Shown one piece after another: positions 36,081-47,520 of a DNA stretch of 64,000 nucleotides. Under the pieces are notes generated by a model. The model was not told where the DNA came from and searched no databases. It saw only the letters and a program-made list of their open reading frames with translations. Position numbers and translations under genes: made by a program. Where the stretch lies: NCBI GenBank assembly GCA_023678885.1, contig CM042962.1, positions 16,630,336-16,694,335 on the forward strand. The letters are read 5' to 3'. Numbering within the stretch: position 1 is the stretch's first letter; the number at the start of each line of letters is the position of its first letter. This stretch comes from Pogostemon cablin. Taxonomy: Eukaryota; Streptophyta; Magnoliopsida; Lamiales; Lamiaceae.

Positions 36081-37070
36081 ACTCCGATCAAGGGTCATCT
36101 ATTTGTATTGTTCTTAGCTCAACTCTCACTTCTTCATTTCTATCGGAGTTCAAATCTAGATCTGTGTTCTGCTCACAATTTTCACCTCCCTATCAGTTGT
36201 TCAAAGCCTACTCACAATTCTATTACTAAAAAAAATCCTTGCCTAGATCCCAAAAATTATTTCTCTGTTTTGCCATTTTGTTGGAGTTCAAATCCAACTC
36301 AAAAATCTGTGTTCGGCTCACAAATTTTAATTCCCTCAAAATGTTTAAATCCTATACACAATTCTATTTCTCAAATAATATATGTGGAGAATTTCCCATT
36401 TCGTTATCTTTTTTTAAGCAGAAAAGAAATTTCATCCCAAAATCATTATGTTTAAAACATCACACCATCTACTCTTTGATATTTTCCATTCATCTCTTCG
36501 TAATCTACGTTTTGAGCTGTAGTCGCCAAGCCACATAATAGGGAAACTCCAACACCTTCTGGCATGGGCGGAGATCTACAAATCAATAATGTCATCTATA
36601 GAATCCATTAATTAAATACATAAAGGGTAATGAATGAGAAAGTTGGAGTAGCTCGATCGTGTGTCGCTAAACTTCTAAGAGAAAGGAAGAAGAACCAGAA
36701 AAGAGCAAGATCTGGAGTATCCAAGAGGCATGGTGGACGTCGCTAATCACCAAAGAAAATAAAACATAGAAGAAAACATCTCTTTATTCGAGGAGTTTGG
36801 GGAAAGCATGAATTCCAATTCAAAGCAGAATACCATGAAAAAAAATATGTGAGATTAGTTTTTAAAACTGCTCTCATATTCCACGTTTTGATAAACACTT
36901 ATGAAAAGAGTAAAATATCGCATGTTCTGTGCTAAGTGAGAAGAAGAAATCTTATGTCCAAAAAGGAATAATATCGCATGTTCAATGTATTATCCATATT
37001 TCCTGTTAAATCTGGAAATTAAAGGTGTATGCACGTTTCATGTTAAATATAAAAATCGAAGGTGTACGCG
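36081..37070 (+). other. LARD-1 internal region, first part
   Basis: Two imperfect copies of a gttcaaatc / ctgtgttc(t/g)gctcacaa block at about 36150 and 36295, then A-rich DNA. No gene recognised. Confidence 0.5.
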
Positions 37071-37300
37071 ATATGTAGCTCTGTCGGTTAGAACGTATAT
37101 AAATTGTTAAGATTCGAGAAAATATATCTGAAAAATAAGAGATCGCCAATTTTTGAATGAGAAAGAAAGAAGAGACTGCCGAGAAACAAAGTCGAGGATT
37201 ACGGGCGTGAGATGGAAAAACTGCAAGGCCTTTTCAGCATGATCCTACGGATCAGTTAAGCCCACATGGCACGATACAAAGACGTGGCGATAAAATAATA

Positions 37301-37553
37301 CTCCCTCCGTCCCATGTTAAGGTTTACATTTTCCATTTTTGATTTTCCATGTTAAGGTTTATATTTTCTTTTTTATCTAGTTGGGTCCACACAAAATAAT
37401 TAATTATTTCATGTAGAGCCCACACACAACACTAATACAACTATCCATTTTACATTAAATATTATTTCTCTCACCTCACTACACATTATAATATTATATC
37501 TCTTGATCTCCGTGCTAAAAGCAAACGTGAACATTAACTTGGGAAGGAGGGAG
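37301..37553. mobile_element. Stowaway-like MITE 6
   Basis: CTCCCTCCGTCCCATGTTAA to ...TTGGGAAGGAGGGAG between TA dinucleotides. Subfamily of 1082-1334 in inverse orientation. Inserted in LARD-1. Confidence 0.85.
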
Positions 37554-38139
37554 TATATATATAAAGAAAAAGAGATCCGAAGAAATATGTTCAGGGTAGG
37601 CCCAGAGAAGAAAGAAAAAGAAAGAGAAGAACAACAGAAGAAGAGAAGAAATCTCATCCGCGTAAAAAAAAAGAAAAAAATAAAAAAATCAGTGGAAAAT
37701 AAAAAAGGAAGGCTGGGATTGAGAAAACCAAGGATCAAAGAAGGCGAAAATTGCTTTTTGGAATTTTTAAAGTATAAGGCGGTTTGCCCAAGAGTTTAAG
37801 AGGGAAGACTTAAAATCTTATGCACTACCGATCAAAAACAACAGAAACAATCGAGTTAGATAAATAAAAAAAGGGTTGCAGAGAAAGGCCAGTCAAAGAA
37901 GGCATAGATCGCCGTGAAAGAAAATCGACCAAGGAAGAAGAACCAGGGATAGGCCCGCAACAAAAAAAAAGACAGAGGAAGAAGAACGAGGAAAACAGAA
38001 GGCGGAAATAAAAAAAAAAGAAAGGAAGAAGAGTAAAGGAAAAGTATCCAGGTTTAGTCCTAGAGAAAGAAAAATGGCAGATTATTTATTAATCATGATG
38101 GTTTCTGAAATTGAATATCTGAGGCTAAATAGCCAAAGA

Positions 38140-38310
38140 AATAGAAAAAAGAAAAGATTGTCGAGGATATATACATATTCGAGGAAAAAGTCAGAGAAAA
38201 AGAAAAGATTGTCGAGGATATATGCATATCCGAGGAAAAAGTCAGAGAAAAAAAAATATTCCCGAGATATATACATATCTGATGAAAAAGTCAGAGAAAG
38301 TATAGCCGAG
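38140..38310 (+). repeat. Tandem repeat, about 60-bp unit, purine-rich
   Basis: Three to four copies of a unit with gtcgaggatatatacatat, cgaggaaaaagtcagagaaa. The middle (tcgaggatatatacatattcga) is partly palindromic. Confidence 0.8.
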
Positions 38311-38965
38311 GAAAGAGAGCGCCGAGGTTAGGCATTGAGAAAAAAATGAAGGAAGGGACTGAACTCAAGTTACAGAGAAAAACTAGAAAAAGGGAAAGAA
38401 ATATAGCTCAATTGGAAGAGCGTCTGATGTTGACACTCCAAACAAAAAAGACCAAGGTGTCACCTGGAAGCTGAAGTCTCAGTCATTTAAAGTGAAGAAG
38501 CTAAGGCTACTTGCGTGAAGTAACATTGGAATGAAAATAGAAGAAAATGGATATAGTCAGCATATTGGTTGACATAAAAGGAAAAGGAACAAGATTAGGA
38601 TTCTAATCTCAAGGATAATATTCGAATTTCCAAGTTTGACATATTGATTTCAAGAAAATATGTTGTTTATGAAAGTGGCGAGTTGAGTTCTTCCTAATAG
38701 AATGACAGAGGAAAAGAAACATTGAAGGAAAAGAAAAATAGTTAGCATACTGCTTGATATATGAGAAAGAAGCTGAGCTTGAAATACAAATCTTAAAAAA
38801 AGTATCTGAGGTTGAAATATCAATGGAAGGAAAAGAAAATATTAGAATAAAAAAAAGAGAGTTTCTTGACTAGATTTCTCGAAAAATAAATAACGCAAAA
38901 TTCAGAAGCAAGAAAAGAATTCGAGAAATACTTCTGTCAGTTATAGCGTCATCATAAACTACAAA

Positions 38966-39116
38966 AGGTCTGGGAATACATTCACTGAAAAGATGATAGA
39001 TTTCTCACGAAGAAAGAATATTCCCGAGATTAAACCCTCAAGATCTGGGAATACATTCTCTGGAAAGATGATAGATTTCGCAAGAAGAAAATATATTCTC
39101 GAGATTAAACCCTGAA
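38966..39116 (+). repeat. Tandem duplication, about 75-bp period
   Basis: tctgggaatacattc...aagatgatagatttc...gagattaaaccct occurs twice in direct succession with few differences. Confidence 0.85.
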
Positions 39117-40803
39117 ATAAGAAGACAATTCTCAGATGATATCAAGTCCAACAATGGAAAAATAATTTCAGGCATGAGCATCTATGGTAATAATTTCAAG
39201 CATGAGCATCTATGGTAGAATTGTTCGGGCGCATGATATGATGTATCCTTTAAGTTATGGTTGGATCTAAGGAAGAAATGGATACTAACATTTACAGTGT
39301 TGGCTACATAATCTCCAGCGCCGGTTAAGGCATCATTCTTGATCCGAGGTTCAAAGTCTAGAACTCCACAGGTTCTAAAGCCTAATTTGATCATCCACAG
39401 ATTGAACATCTTTGCTACTCTGCCTTATGATCTTGACCCAGTTGCAGTCTATCTGATAAATATTAATTTCAGAGTTTAACATCCTATCGGGACATCAATG
39501 GTTATCTCACATGTTCCAAGTCTCGCTGCCTTGTTAAAGGCAGCCCACCCGGAAAGAAGTCTAGCAGCCAACTGTTTCGCCTCGATGATGTCTGCATATA
39601 ACCAAGGTAACATAAGGAAACAATGCTGAAAGAAATCACATGCAACACATTAATCGCGATGGATTAAGGGTTAGACAACAACATCCATCTTAAAAAGGCC
39701 ATGATTCAGATTGGCATATTCTCATACGACTATGTCGATTTCTGGTGTAAATCCTATTCCACGATAAAGAACATCCAAGTTGTAACAACAAAAATATGGT
39801 TCAACATTCGAGTTTGAGCTTCAGAAAAGAAAAGATGTCGTAACTTTTTTCAAAAAGTTAAAGGCGCAACTAATTAGCATGCAAGGAAAGCATGAGGATA
39901 TCCAATCCAATGTTTCTTAAGGAAAGAGAATTCGAGGATAAGTCCTGAAAGAAAGCAAGAGAAAAAGCTGAAATTAAAAGACTTGGGGGCTGAACAACTG
40001 ATAAGGATAGTATTGTTGGTTAGAACAGGCGATAGCCAACTTATAAGGAATCGAGATTCCATCCATTTTGGAGGAAGAAATCAAGATTATATCCAACTGA
40101 AGTGTGATGTCGACGTCTAAGCATGTTGTGGTTAACTTTCCAGCAAAAGATAAGAAATCAAGGTTTCGTCCATTTAGGAAGAAGAAATCAAGATTTTATT
40201 TGATTGGGATGTGGAAATCTAAGCTCCATCCCAAGATAAAGCTGAGGCTCTAATTCTCACTCCAATAAGAAAATATTTAAGAAGTGGCGCAGTTATCTAA
40301 CTCGTAAGAGCAACCTGAATGTTAGAATTGAAAATTAGGATGAGAAAGCTGACCGTCAAGAGGATATTGGATTGGCTCGAGTCAAAATATCATGCAGATA
40401 ATAGTGCTGAACTTTCTTCATATGTTAAAGCTCAATCGGTTAGAGCATGTGGCAATTGATTTCCCTTCAAGGAATAACCGCCATAACTGCCGAGATAAAA
40501 AAAAGCATAATAAAGTCAATAGGGAAGAAAGATTGATCTCATTAGAAACAAATAAAGATAATTCCTCAAATCAAATGATGAACGGAGTCACGTCAACTCC
40601 CTTCAAGATAATAGCTCAATCTGTTAGAGCGTAAGAAAAGATTCTGAAAAAAAATCTTGAATGAAGGAAGAGGAAAGCGTGGAACAGATATCCAAAAAGG
40701 ATGGTGCTTCCATTGACTATCTAGCTTATCAAATAGGAAGGTATCCGAGAAAAGAAGGATATAAGAAAGCAAAAGGCGGAAAGAAGAAAAGATCAGCAGA
40801 TTT

Positions 40804-40841
40804 TAGCTCACTTGGATAGAGCATGGCAGTCAACTGCTAAA
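40804..40841 (+). other. tRNA 5'-half-like unit with anticodon arm
   Basis: TAGCTCACTTGGATAGAGC is followed by TGGCA, loop GTCAACT, TGCTA, giving a 5-bp stem with one G-T pair and a 7-base loop. Confidence 0.5.
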
Positions 40842-41281
40842 AAAAGAAAATCTGAGGTAGGTACATCAACCTCAAGAAGAAATCTGAGGATAATCTCATT
40901 CTGGAGAAAAGATAAGAAAAATAAAAGTATGAAAATCAACACTTCTTCTCTAAAAGCGATGGCCCAATTTGTCAGCCCATCGTTGGCCAGTCAGCTGGAA
41001 AATTGAAGTAGATAATTGTACAAAAATATCAAGGGTAGCTTCGTTGATTAGAGCAGTGCTATTAATTTCAGAGTATCCGGGGATAAATCTTTGAGGAAGA
41101 ATCAGAAATTTCAAAATGAATTCAGTGTTAAATTCCCAGGGAAGAGGGAATATTTCTATAAAAATAAAAAGGAAAAAAAAGGGAGTCCAGGTTATATCCC
41201 CAGGAAAGAAAAAAAAAGAGGAAAAAGTTCAGTCCGGCAGGAAAGAAAAACTGAAGATGATGAGAAAGATTATAAAGTATA

Positions 41282-41319
41282 TAGCTCAGTTGGTTAGAGT
41301 ATGGATTGAGAATCCATGC
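41282..41319 (+). other. tRNA 5'-half-like unit with perfect anticodon arm
   Basis: TAGCTCAGTTGGTTAGAGT, then stem ATGGA, loop TTGAGAA, stem TCCAT. The loop has T33 and would place GAG as anticodon with A37. No acceptor or T arm follows, only A/G-rich DNA. Confidence 0.65.
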
Positions 41320-41825
41320 AAGAAAATGAAGGAAAGAAAGATTGTAATGGCGCAGTTGCCGGCTAGCACGTTCAAGCTTTAGTATCAAGAAAAGAAAAGT
41401 GAAATGAGAGACCCACTCCATTATCAAATTTCACTAAGAGTTTCAATCTGTCAGACCAGGAGAAGAAAGGTTCAGCCTATCTACAAGAAAAAATATTGTG
41501 ATCTCATTGACGGAAAAATTGCTGATGAGAGTGAAATTAGTATACAAATGGGAGAACACAGATCTCAGTGGCGGGCCAATGTGGGTTCAAGGGGGTACAG
41601 TTGTACCAAAAAAAATTAAAAAAATTACTGCTACTTATATAAATTAAAAAAAAAAAATTGAACCCCCACCAATTTACAATATTACCCCTTAGTCTCTACT
41701 TAATACCCAATAATCCAAAGCTTATTGGACAAGCCATCTTCCTCCCCCTTTTCATTCAACATGTACACTACCCACTTTCCTCTAAATTTTCCAAAATTAA
41801 AACCCTTCTCCATTTATTCAATTTT

Positions 41826-42930
41826 CTCGTTCAAAATCCCACCCAATAAATTAATCTCCACATCATTCTCTTCCAAAATAATAATTTGGTGATATCCTTC
41901 CATTTCTAGGTAATTAGGTGATATCTATTTTGGAGTATTATATATATTATTTTTTGAATCAAATATTAATTGTGGTGATAAATTGATAATGCATTTGTAC
42001 ATTAAATTTGAATTTGATAGTTAATAAATTAAGAAATGACAATACAAATGATATGGCTATCAATTCATGTAGTTAAGCATCTCCATTAATGATGCACTAC
42101 GATGTTTATGCTACATGAAGTTGGAGTAGGGAGTGAAAAAGGAAATGGGTGAAAATTTATGCTTTCTGCTACATGAAGTTGAGAATCATGATTTAACCAG
42201 TGTTTTTATTCTAAATAGATCAAATGAGCCAATAACGTATACTAAGAAAATGCATGGAGGGAGTGAATTCTTAATCTTCCTATCTTCTTAATATTCTCTT
42301 ATCTTTAAATGCGTAGACGTACTAACTTAATTTATAATCGCAGAAGAATTACTAATTTAATACAAAGAAAATGCTTGGAGGGAGTGAAATCTTAATATTC
42401 CTATCTTCTTAATATTCTCTTATCTTTAAATGCGTAGACGTACTAACTTAATTTATAATCACAGGAAGCATTACTAATTTATATCAGTCTTCAAAAATAT
42501 AATATATCAATTTTCACTACTCAGTAGCTAGTGTCGAGATATCGATCTTCGAGTCACCCATCTTGAATATTCATCACACTTAGAAAAAAAAGGAGAAAAG
42601 TGATGGAGAGGATGTCAGGATGCAAATTATATTTACTTAGTGCATTTTACCACTCTAGTTAAAGAAAATGCACTCAAATTAATTAATGGAGAGATTCACA
42701 CTTAGATATAGAACTTTCAAATTCAAAATCTCACCCAATAAATTAATCTCCACATTACTCTCTTCCAAATTAATAATTTGATGATACTTCTCCATTTGTA
42801 AGTAATTTTATTTACTTAAATTATGTAGTATTATATATTATCATTTGAGTTAAATATTAATTGTGGTGATAAATTGATAGTGCATTTGTACATTAAATTT
42901 GTGTTTGATAGTTAATAAATTAAGAAATTG
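41826..42930 (+). repeat. Duplicated segment in the hAT-2 5' region, with a further tandem repeat
   Basis: About 210 bp at 41826-42038 (caaaatcccacccaataaat ... ttaataaattaagaaatga) recur at 42719-42930. Between them a 120-bp unit starting aaaatgc(a/t)tggagggagtg occurs twice in tandem (about 42247-42482). All lie before the coding part. Confidence 0.8.
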
Positions 42931-43189
42931 ATTATATTTCATAATAAAAAACATATGTTAAAGTAAATTAATAATAATTGTGTTATTCATTATAATATCG
43001 TGAGGTTTTGCTTTTCTTTTTATTTTTCCTTTTTTTTAATTTATTGTAAAATTAAAATTAAGAATAATAATTGTTAATTATTCTAAGTATTTTTATTTAA
43101 ATAGGAAATGATGAATTACAAACTTAAATCAAAGAAATTCAAGATGATAGGAAAACAACCCGATCTTCGACAATTCATGTGTTGCAATA

Positions 43190-46098
43190 ATGAAATGTCA
43201 AGGAGCACCTTATTCTAAGCCAATTGATGAAGAAATTCCTCCAAGTAATGATGTGTTTTCTTCAAATGATCCAATACTTCATTCACTCCATATCCAAGAA
43301 AATATGAAAGAGGACTTGTGTAGTTCAAGTGCTACTAATGTACCATCCGAGGGAGAAGAATTGTTATATGATTTTGAACTTCTTCCTCATGATCCCGGAA
43401 AAATAATGAATATAATGAATTATCCTTCAAATCAGCGAAATGCGGTGAGAAGAGCATACATTCTTAAAGGGCCTTGTCAACCAAAAACTCACGACTTTCC
43501 TCAAAAGGAACTTGGAGGTATGCGCTGATTTAGTTCTGTTTGGTTTAAAATTTTTGATTGGCTTAAGTATAGTATTGTGAAAGATGCGATGTTTTGTTTT
43601 GTTTGTTACTTGTTCAAGAATGATGTCGAAATTAATGTTGGGGGAGATGCCTTTGTAAATGGAGGATTTATAGGGATGGCAACGAAATTCGAAACCGAAG
43701 TCAACCGAGGCGACTCCAATCCGATTGGGGTAGTTTTTTTACTTTTGATCGGGTATAGTTCGAGTTTCGAAGAAAACCAAAAAAATAAAAATGGGGCAGG
43801 GACAGTATTTAAATACCCCGCCCCGAACCCGCCCCGATATATATATATTTCAATAAAAGTAATAATATGTATAAACTTTGAATTAAACATCATATGTCTC
43901 TTTTAGTTAATTTATATTTTTTATGTATTTTAAATTTTTTTAAATTATAATTTTATTATTTTTATAATAATATAATAATTATAATAAATTAAAAAAAAAT
44001 TTGGTTCGGGTACTGGGATACCCGACATCGATAGGGGTGGGGAAGTGGTGCAAAATTAATTCCCCGACATGGTATGGGGCGGGTTCGAGGATGAAAATTT
44101 TCAAACGGTTCGGGGATGGTATTGTTAAAACCCGCCCCATACCCACCCCGTTGCCAACCCTAAGGATTTAAGGTATGGAATAAATCGGATAGATTTGCAA
44201 AACATGTTGGTGGGGTTAAAAGTTATCATAATCTTGCTTATGAGAAATATGAGAATTTAAAAGACTCAAAAATAAAATCTATTGTACATGTGTTTGATAA
44301 TGCAAGTGATGTGCTTCGAGGGGAGTATGAAACTCGCAAGAAAGCTTCACTTTCTTGTTTACGGTTTTTTTTGCGCCAAGGGTTGGCATGTTGGGGGCAT
44401 AATGAACATGGTGAATCAAATAATAGGGGTAATTTTCTTGAGCTTTTGAAATGGTTGGAAGAACACAATAAGAGTGCTAAAAATGTTACATCTGAAAATG
44501 CTCAGAGTAATTGTCAAATGACATCTCCCAAAATTCAAAAGGATATTATCAATTGTTGTGCTAATGAGACAACTAAGTTCATTATTAAAGAGCTTGGTGA
44601 TGACTATTTTGGTATTTTGGCCTATGAGTCAAGCGATGTGTCTCAAAATGAACAATTAGCTCTTTGCTTGTGTTATGTTGATGGTAAATCGGGAAGTGTA
44701 ATGGAGCGATTTTTTGGACTTGTACATGTAGGTGATACTATTTCTTTGTCACTTAAAAGTGCAATCATGTCTTTGCTTGTTGAACATTCATTGAGTTCAT
44801 CTAAAATTCGAGGGCAAGGGTATGATGGAGCTAGTAACATGAAAGGTGAGATAAATGGTCTTAAAACTTTGATTATGAAAGATTCTCCATCTGCTTATTA
44901 TATTCATTGTTTTGCCCATTAACTTCAATTAACACTTGCTGCCGTAGTAAAGAATAACAATGATTGTGGTTGGCTTTTTGAAACACTTACGAAATTGTTG
45001 AATGTGGTTGGAGTTTCTTGCAAGCGAAGAGAAATGATTAGAGATTGTCAAATTAAAAAGGTTGTTGAAGCCTTAGAAATCGGAGAGGTTGAAAGTGAAT
45101 CAGGTTTGAATCAAGAACTTGGTTTGAAGAGACCGAGAGATACTCATTGGGGATCTTATTATAAAACTCTTTTGAATGCTATCCATTTACTTCCTACTAT
45201 TATCCATGAGTTTATTGGGAAAATTGCTTCAAATTCGAAAGATATGATTAAAGCTCAATCTATATCTTACTCATTGGAGTCATTTGATTTTGTTTTTATG
45301 GCACACTTGATGTTGACTATATTTGGATACACTAATAATTTATGTCTTGCTTTGCAAAGAAAAGATCAAGATATTGTCAATGCTATGTCTCTTGTTTCGT
45401 TGACCAAAGAATTATTGCAAAAAGCAAGAGACGATGGATGGGAAACTCTCATGAGTAAGGTCACTCTATTTTGCACTAAGAATGATATTCTTGTTCCTAA
45501 TATGGATGATTGTTATGTTCCACGAGGAAGATCAAAGCATTTTGTTAAGCAAGAAATGAACCATCACCAATTTCGAGTTGAGATTTTGATAGCAGTGATT
45601 GATTTACAACTTAGAGAGCTCAATGAGAGGTTTGATGAGATTAATACGGAGTTGCTTATATATATGGCTTCTTTAAGTCCTAAAGATGGATTCTCTTCTT
45701 TTGACAAGGAAAAAGTTCTTAAACTTGCCACGTTTTATCCTTCCGAGTTTGCTAGTGTTGATTTGATGGCACTTGATTGTCAACTTGATGTATTCATTGA
45801 AGATATGCGAAGAGATATTAGATTTCGAGATTTGCATGATCTTAGTGCTCTTTCAATGCTACTTGTCAAGACAAAGAAGCATGTGACTTATCCTTCAATT
45901 TATTTGATTATCAAGTTGATGTTGATTCTCCCAGTTGTTACCGCAAGTGTAGAAAGAGTATTTTTTGGAATTACTTATGTCAAAAATAGGTTGCATAATA
46001 GTATGGGTGATCAATTATTAGATGATTGTTTAGTTACTTTTATTGAAAAAGATGTATTTTTGCAAATTTCTGATGATGACATACTAGATCATTTCTAA
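43190..46098 (+). pseudogene. hAT-2 transposase (zinc finger MYM-type 1-like), interrupted
   Basis: The N-terminal part (43190-43528) has NYPSNQRNAVRRAYILKGPC. Then a TTF-type zinc-finger-like stretch (DAMFCFVCYLFKN) is cut at 43670 by a 492-bp MITE. The frame resumes at 44171 with GLACWGHNEHGESNNRGNF (DUF4371-like) and the RNase H-like core GQGYDGASNMKGE. A TAA at 44920-44922 sits where Gln is expected (CFAH*LQL). The long 3' open part (44995-46098) has RPRDTHWGSYYKTL and ends with the hAT dimerisation region (LPVVTASVERVFFGITYVKN, then SMGDQLLDDCLV). Catalytic integrity was not assessed residue by residue. Confidence 0.85.
43671..44162. mobile_element. hAT MITE inside the hAT-2 transposase
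   Basis: TIRs TAGGGATGGCAACG and TAGGGTTGGCAACG, with a perfect 8-bp duplication aggattta (43663-43670, 44163-44170). 492 bp. Removal of the MITE and one repeat restores an open frame across the site. Confidence 0.92.
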
Positions 46099-46262
46099 AA
46101 AAGAAAACTTGACGAAGTCAATTGTAAATTGGATTACTTATTTAACTATGTATTTTTATTTACTTTGCTTTTATTTATGATTTGAATTTTAAATATATAT
46201 TTTTAATTAATTATATATCGCACCCCCAATATAATTTTCCTGGGTCCTCCACTGACAGTTCT

Positions 46263-47520
46263 TAGTGGATTTTCGATTCGGCTACTATGAATGGAATCCA
46301 ATTCATGAAGAAATCCTCAAGAGAGGATGTATAGTTGGTTATGGCATAAGAATTGGAGAAAGAAGAACATACTCCAATTGAAAAGATGGACTCCTTGAAA
46401 AGATGGACTCCAATGAAAAGCTACAATCGAGAAAAGATTAATAGAAGTAGCTCAGTTGGTTAGAGCTTTAAAAAAAAGAAAATCTGATGTCTAAGTATCA
46501 AAGAGAAGAGAAGCATTCAGGGTTGGACACGACTCTGAAGGAAAAAGAAAAGTGGTCCTTTATGCATAAAAAAAGAGAGAGAAGGAAAGTCGGGATGCCA
46601 AATAAATGTTATACCTCAATCAGCTTTGACAAGAAAAGAACGGTTGGAAAAGAGACGAGAGGATGGTCGCTCACGTGTAGGATGGCGATTATCTCCAAAA
46701 GAAAATCCAGGACTGCAATTATAAGAAAAGGAAAAGAGCTCCAACCTCGAAGAAATTAGAGAGTTTGGGTTTATTTTTCAAAAAGAAGAGAATCGATTCA
46801 TCTACAAAATGGATCTGATGATTGGCGTTAACCTGGAATAAAATTCAAGGACCAACCGTCAACCTTGAAAAGAAGCGAATGGATTTCCAAGAAAATGGCG
46901 TTGCAATTGGTTAGCGCGTCAAAAATATAAAATTCATAACCTCAGCATTTATGAAAAGAAAACCAATCCCAGTACAATAAAAAAATTAAGATGCCGAGAA
47001 AGAAGTGGACACAGAAAGAAGAAAGCTTCAGCCTTCAAAGAAGAGAAAATTAAAAGATAAAGAGAAAAATGATTGCTGAGAAAAAATGGTGAACACCCGA
47101 GAATAAATCTCGGGGGCTGAAGGTGCGACCGGGTTGAACATAGGATCCAAAGAAAAATCAAAATTCAAATAGCTCAGTTCATTAAAGCGAGAAATAAGAA
47201 GTTGATCCCGATAAGAATTTGATGTCAGGTGTCATATTACCAGATTGAGAAGAATAGAAGGATATCTCTAAACAATCGACCCTTCACATGCAAGACAAAG
47301 ACACGCCGAGAAAAAACACTTGCAAATCATATACGCCGAGGTTGATGGCAAGTGAGAAAATACAGGAAAAGGACTTGAAATCTCAATGCAAGTGAGACAT
47401 TCCGAGGGTGATGGCAATACAGAAATGAGACCCCATTCACAAGCAAAGTTCTAATATTCCTAGGTAGATTTTTTCCTTCATGCGATTTTTTTCCCACTGG
47501 GTTTTATCGTGTTGAGGTTT
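46263..47520 (+). repeat. LARD-1 internal region with tRNA 5'-half-like motifs (right part)
   Basis: Continuation of the A/G-rich domain. D-arm-like copies at 46448 (exact TAGCTCAGTTGGTTAGAGC), 46896 (tggcgttgcaattggttagc), 47170 (tagctcagttcattaaagc) and a weak one near 46330 (tatagttggttatggc). Near 47493 cccactgggttttatcgtg marks the approach to the polypurine tract. Confidence 0.65.

Larger units (their letters stand above)
37076..41370 (+). repeat. Array of tRNA 5'-half-like motifs in LARD-1 (left part)
   Basis: A motif close to TAGCTCAGTTGGTTAGAGC, the D-arm and Pol III A-box part of many tRNAs, recurs on the plus strand. Approximate positions: 37076, 38404, 40008, 40284 (tggcgcagttatctaac), 40429, 40612, 40804, 41036, 41282 and 41348 (tggcgcagttgccggctag). 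Spacing from 40284 on is about 65-250 bp. Bases between copies are A/G-rich and mostly unrelated. I see no T-arm/B-box (ggttcranncc) after them, so they are not complete tRNA genes. Confidence 0.7.
41566..46254 (+). mobile_element. hAT-2: hAT transposon with ZMYM/TTF-type transposase, decayed
   Basis: TIRs CAGTGGCGGGCCA and CAGTGGAGGACCCA (complement of the right end). Flanks acagatct (41558-41565) and acagttct (46255-46262) form an 8-bp TSD with one mismatch. It encodes one transposase, now interrupted by a MITE and stops. Inserted in LARD-1 internal DNA. Confidence 0.85.

Noticed and set aside
37503..37799. Lys/Arg-rich open frame of 98 codons
   Set aside because: Purine-rich DNA without stops; it starts inside a Stowaway and continues into LARD-1 sequence.
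38404..38440. Second complete tRNA candidate
   Set aside because: The D-arm motif is good but the following bases do not form a 5-bp anticodon stem.
41282..41319. A functional tRNA gene
   Set aside because: D arm and anticodon arm are present, but acceptor stem and T arm/B box are missing, so it is not called as tRNA.
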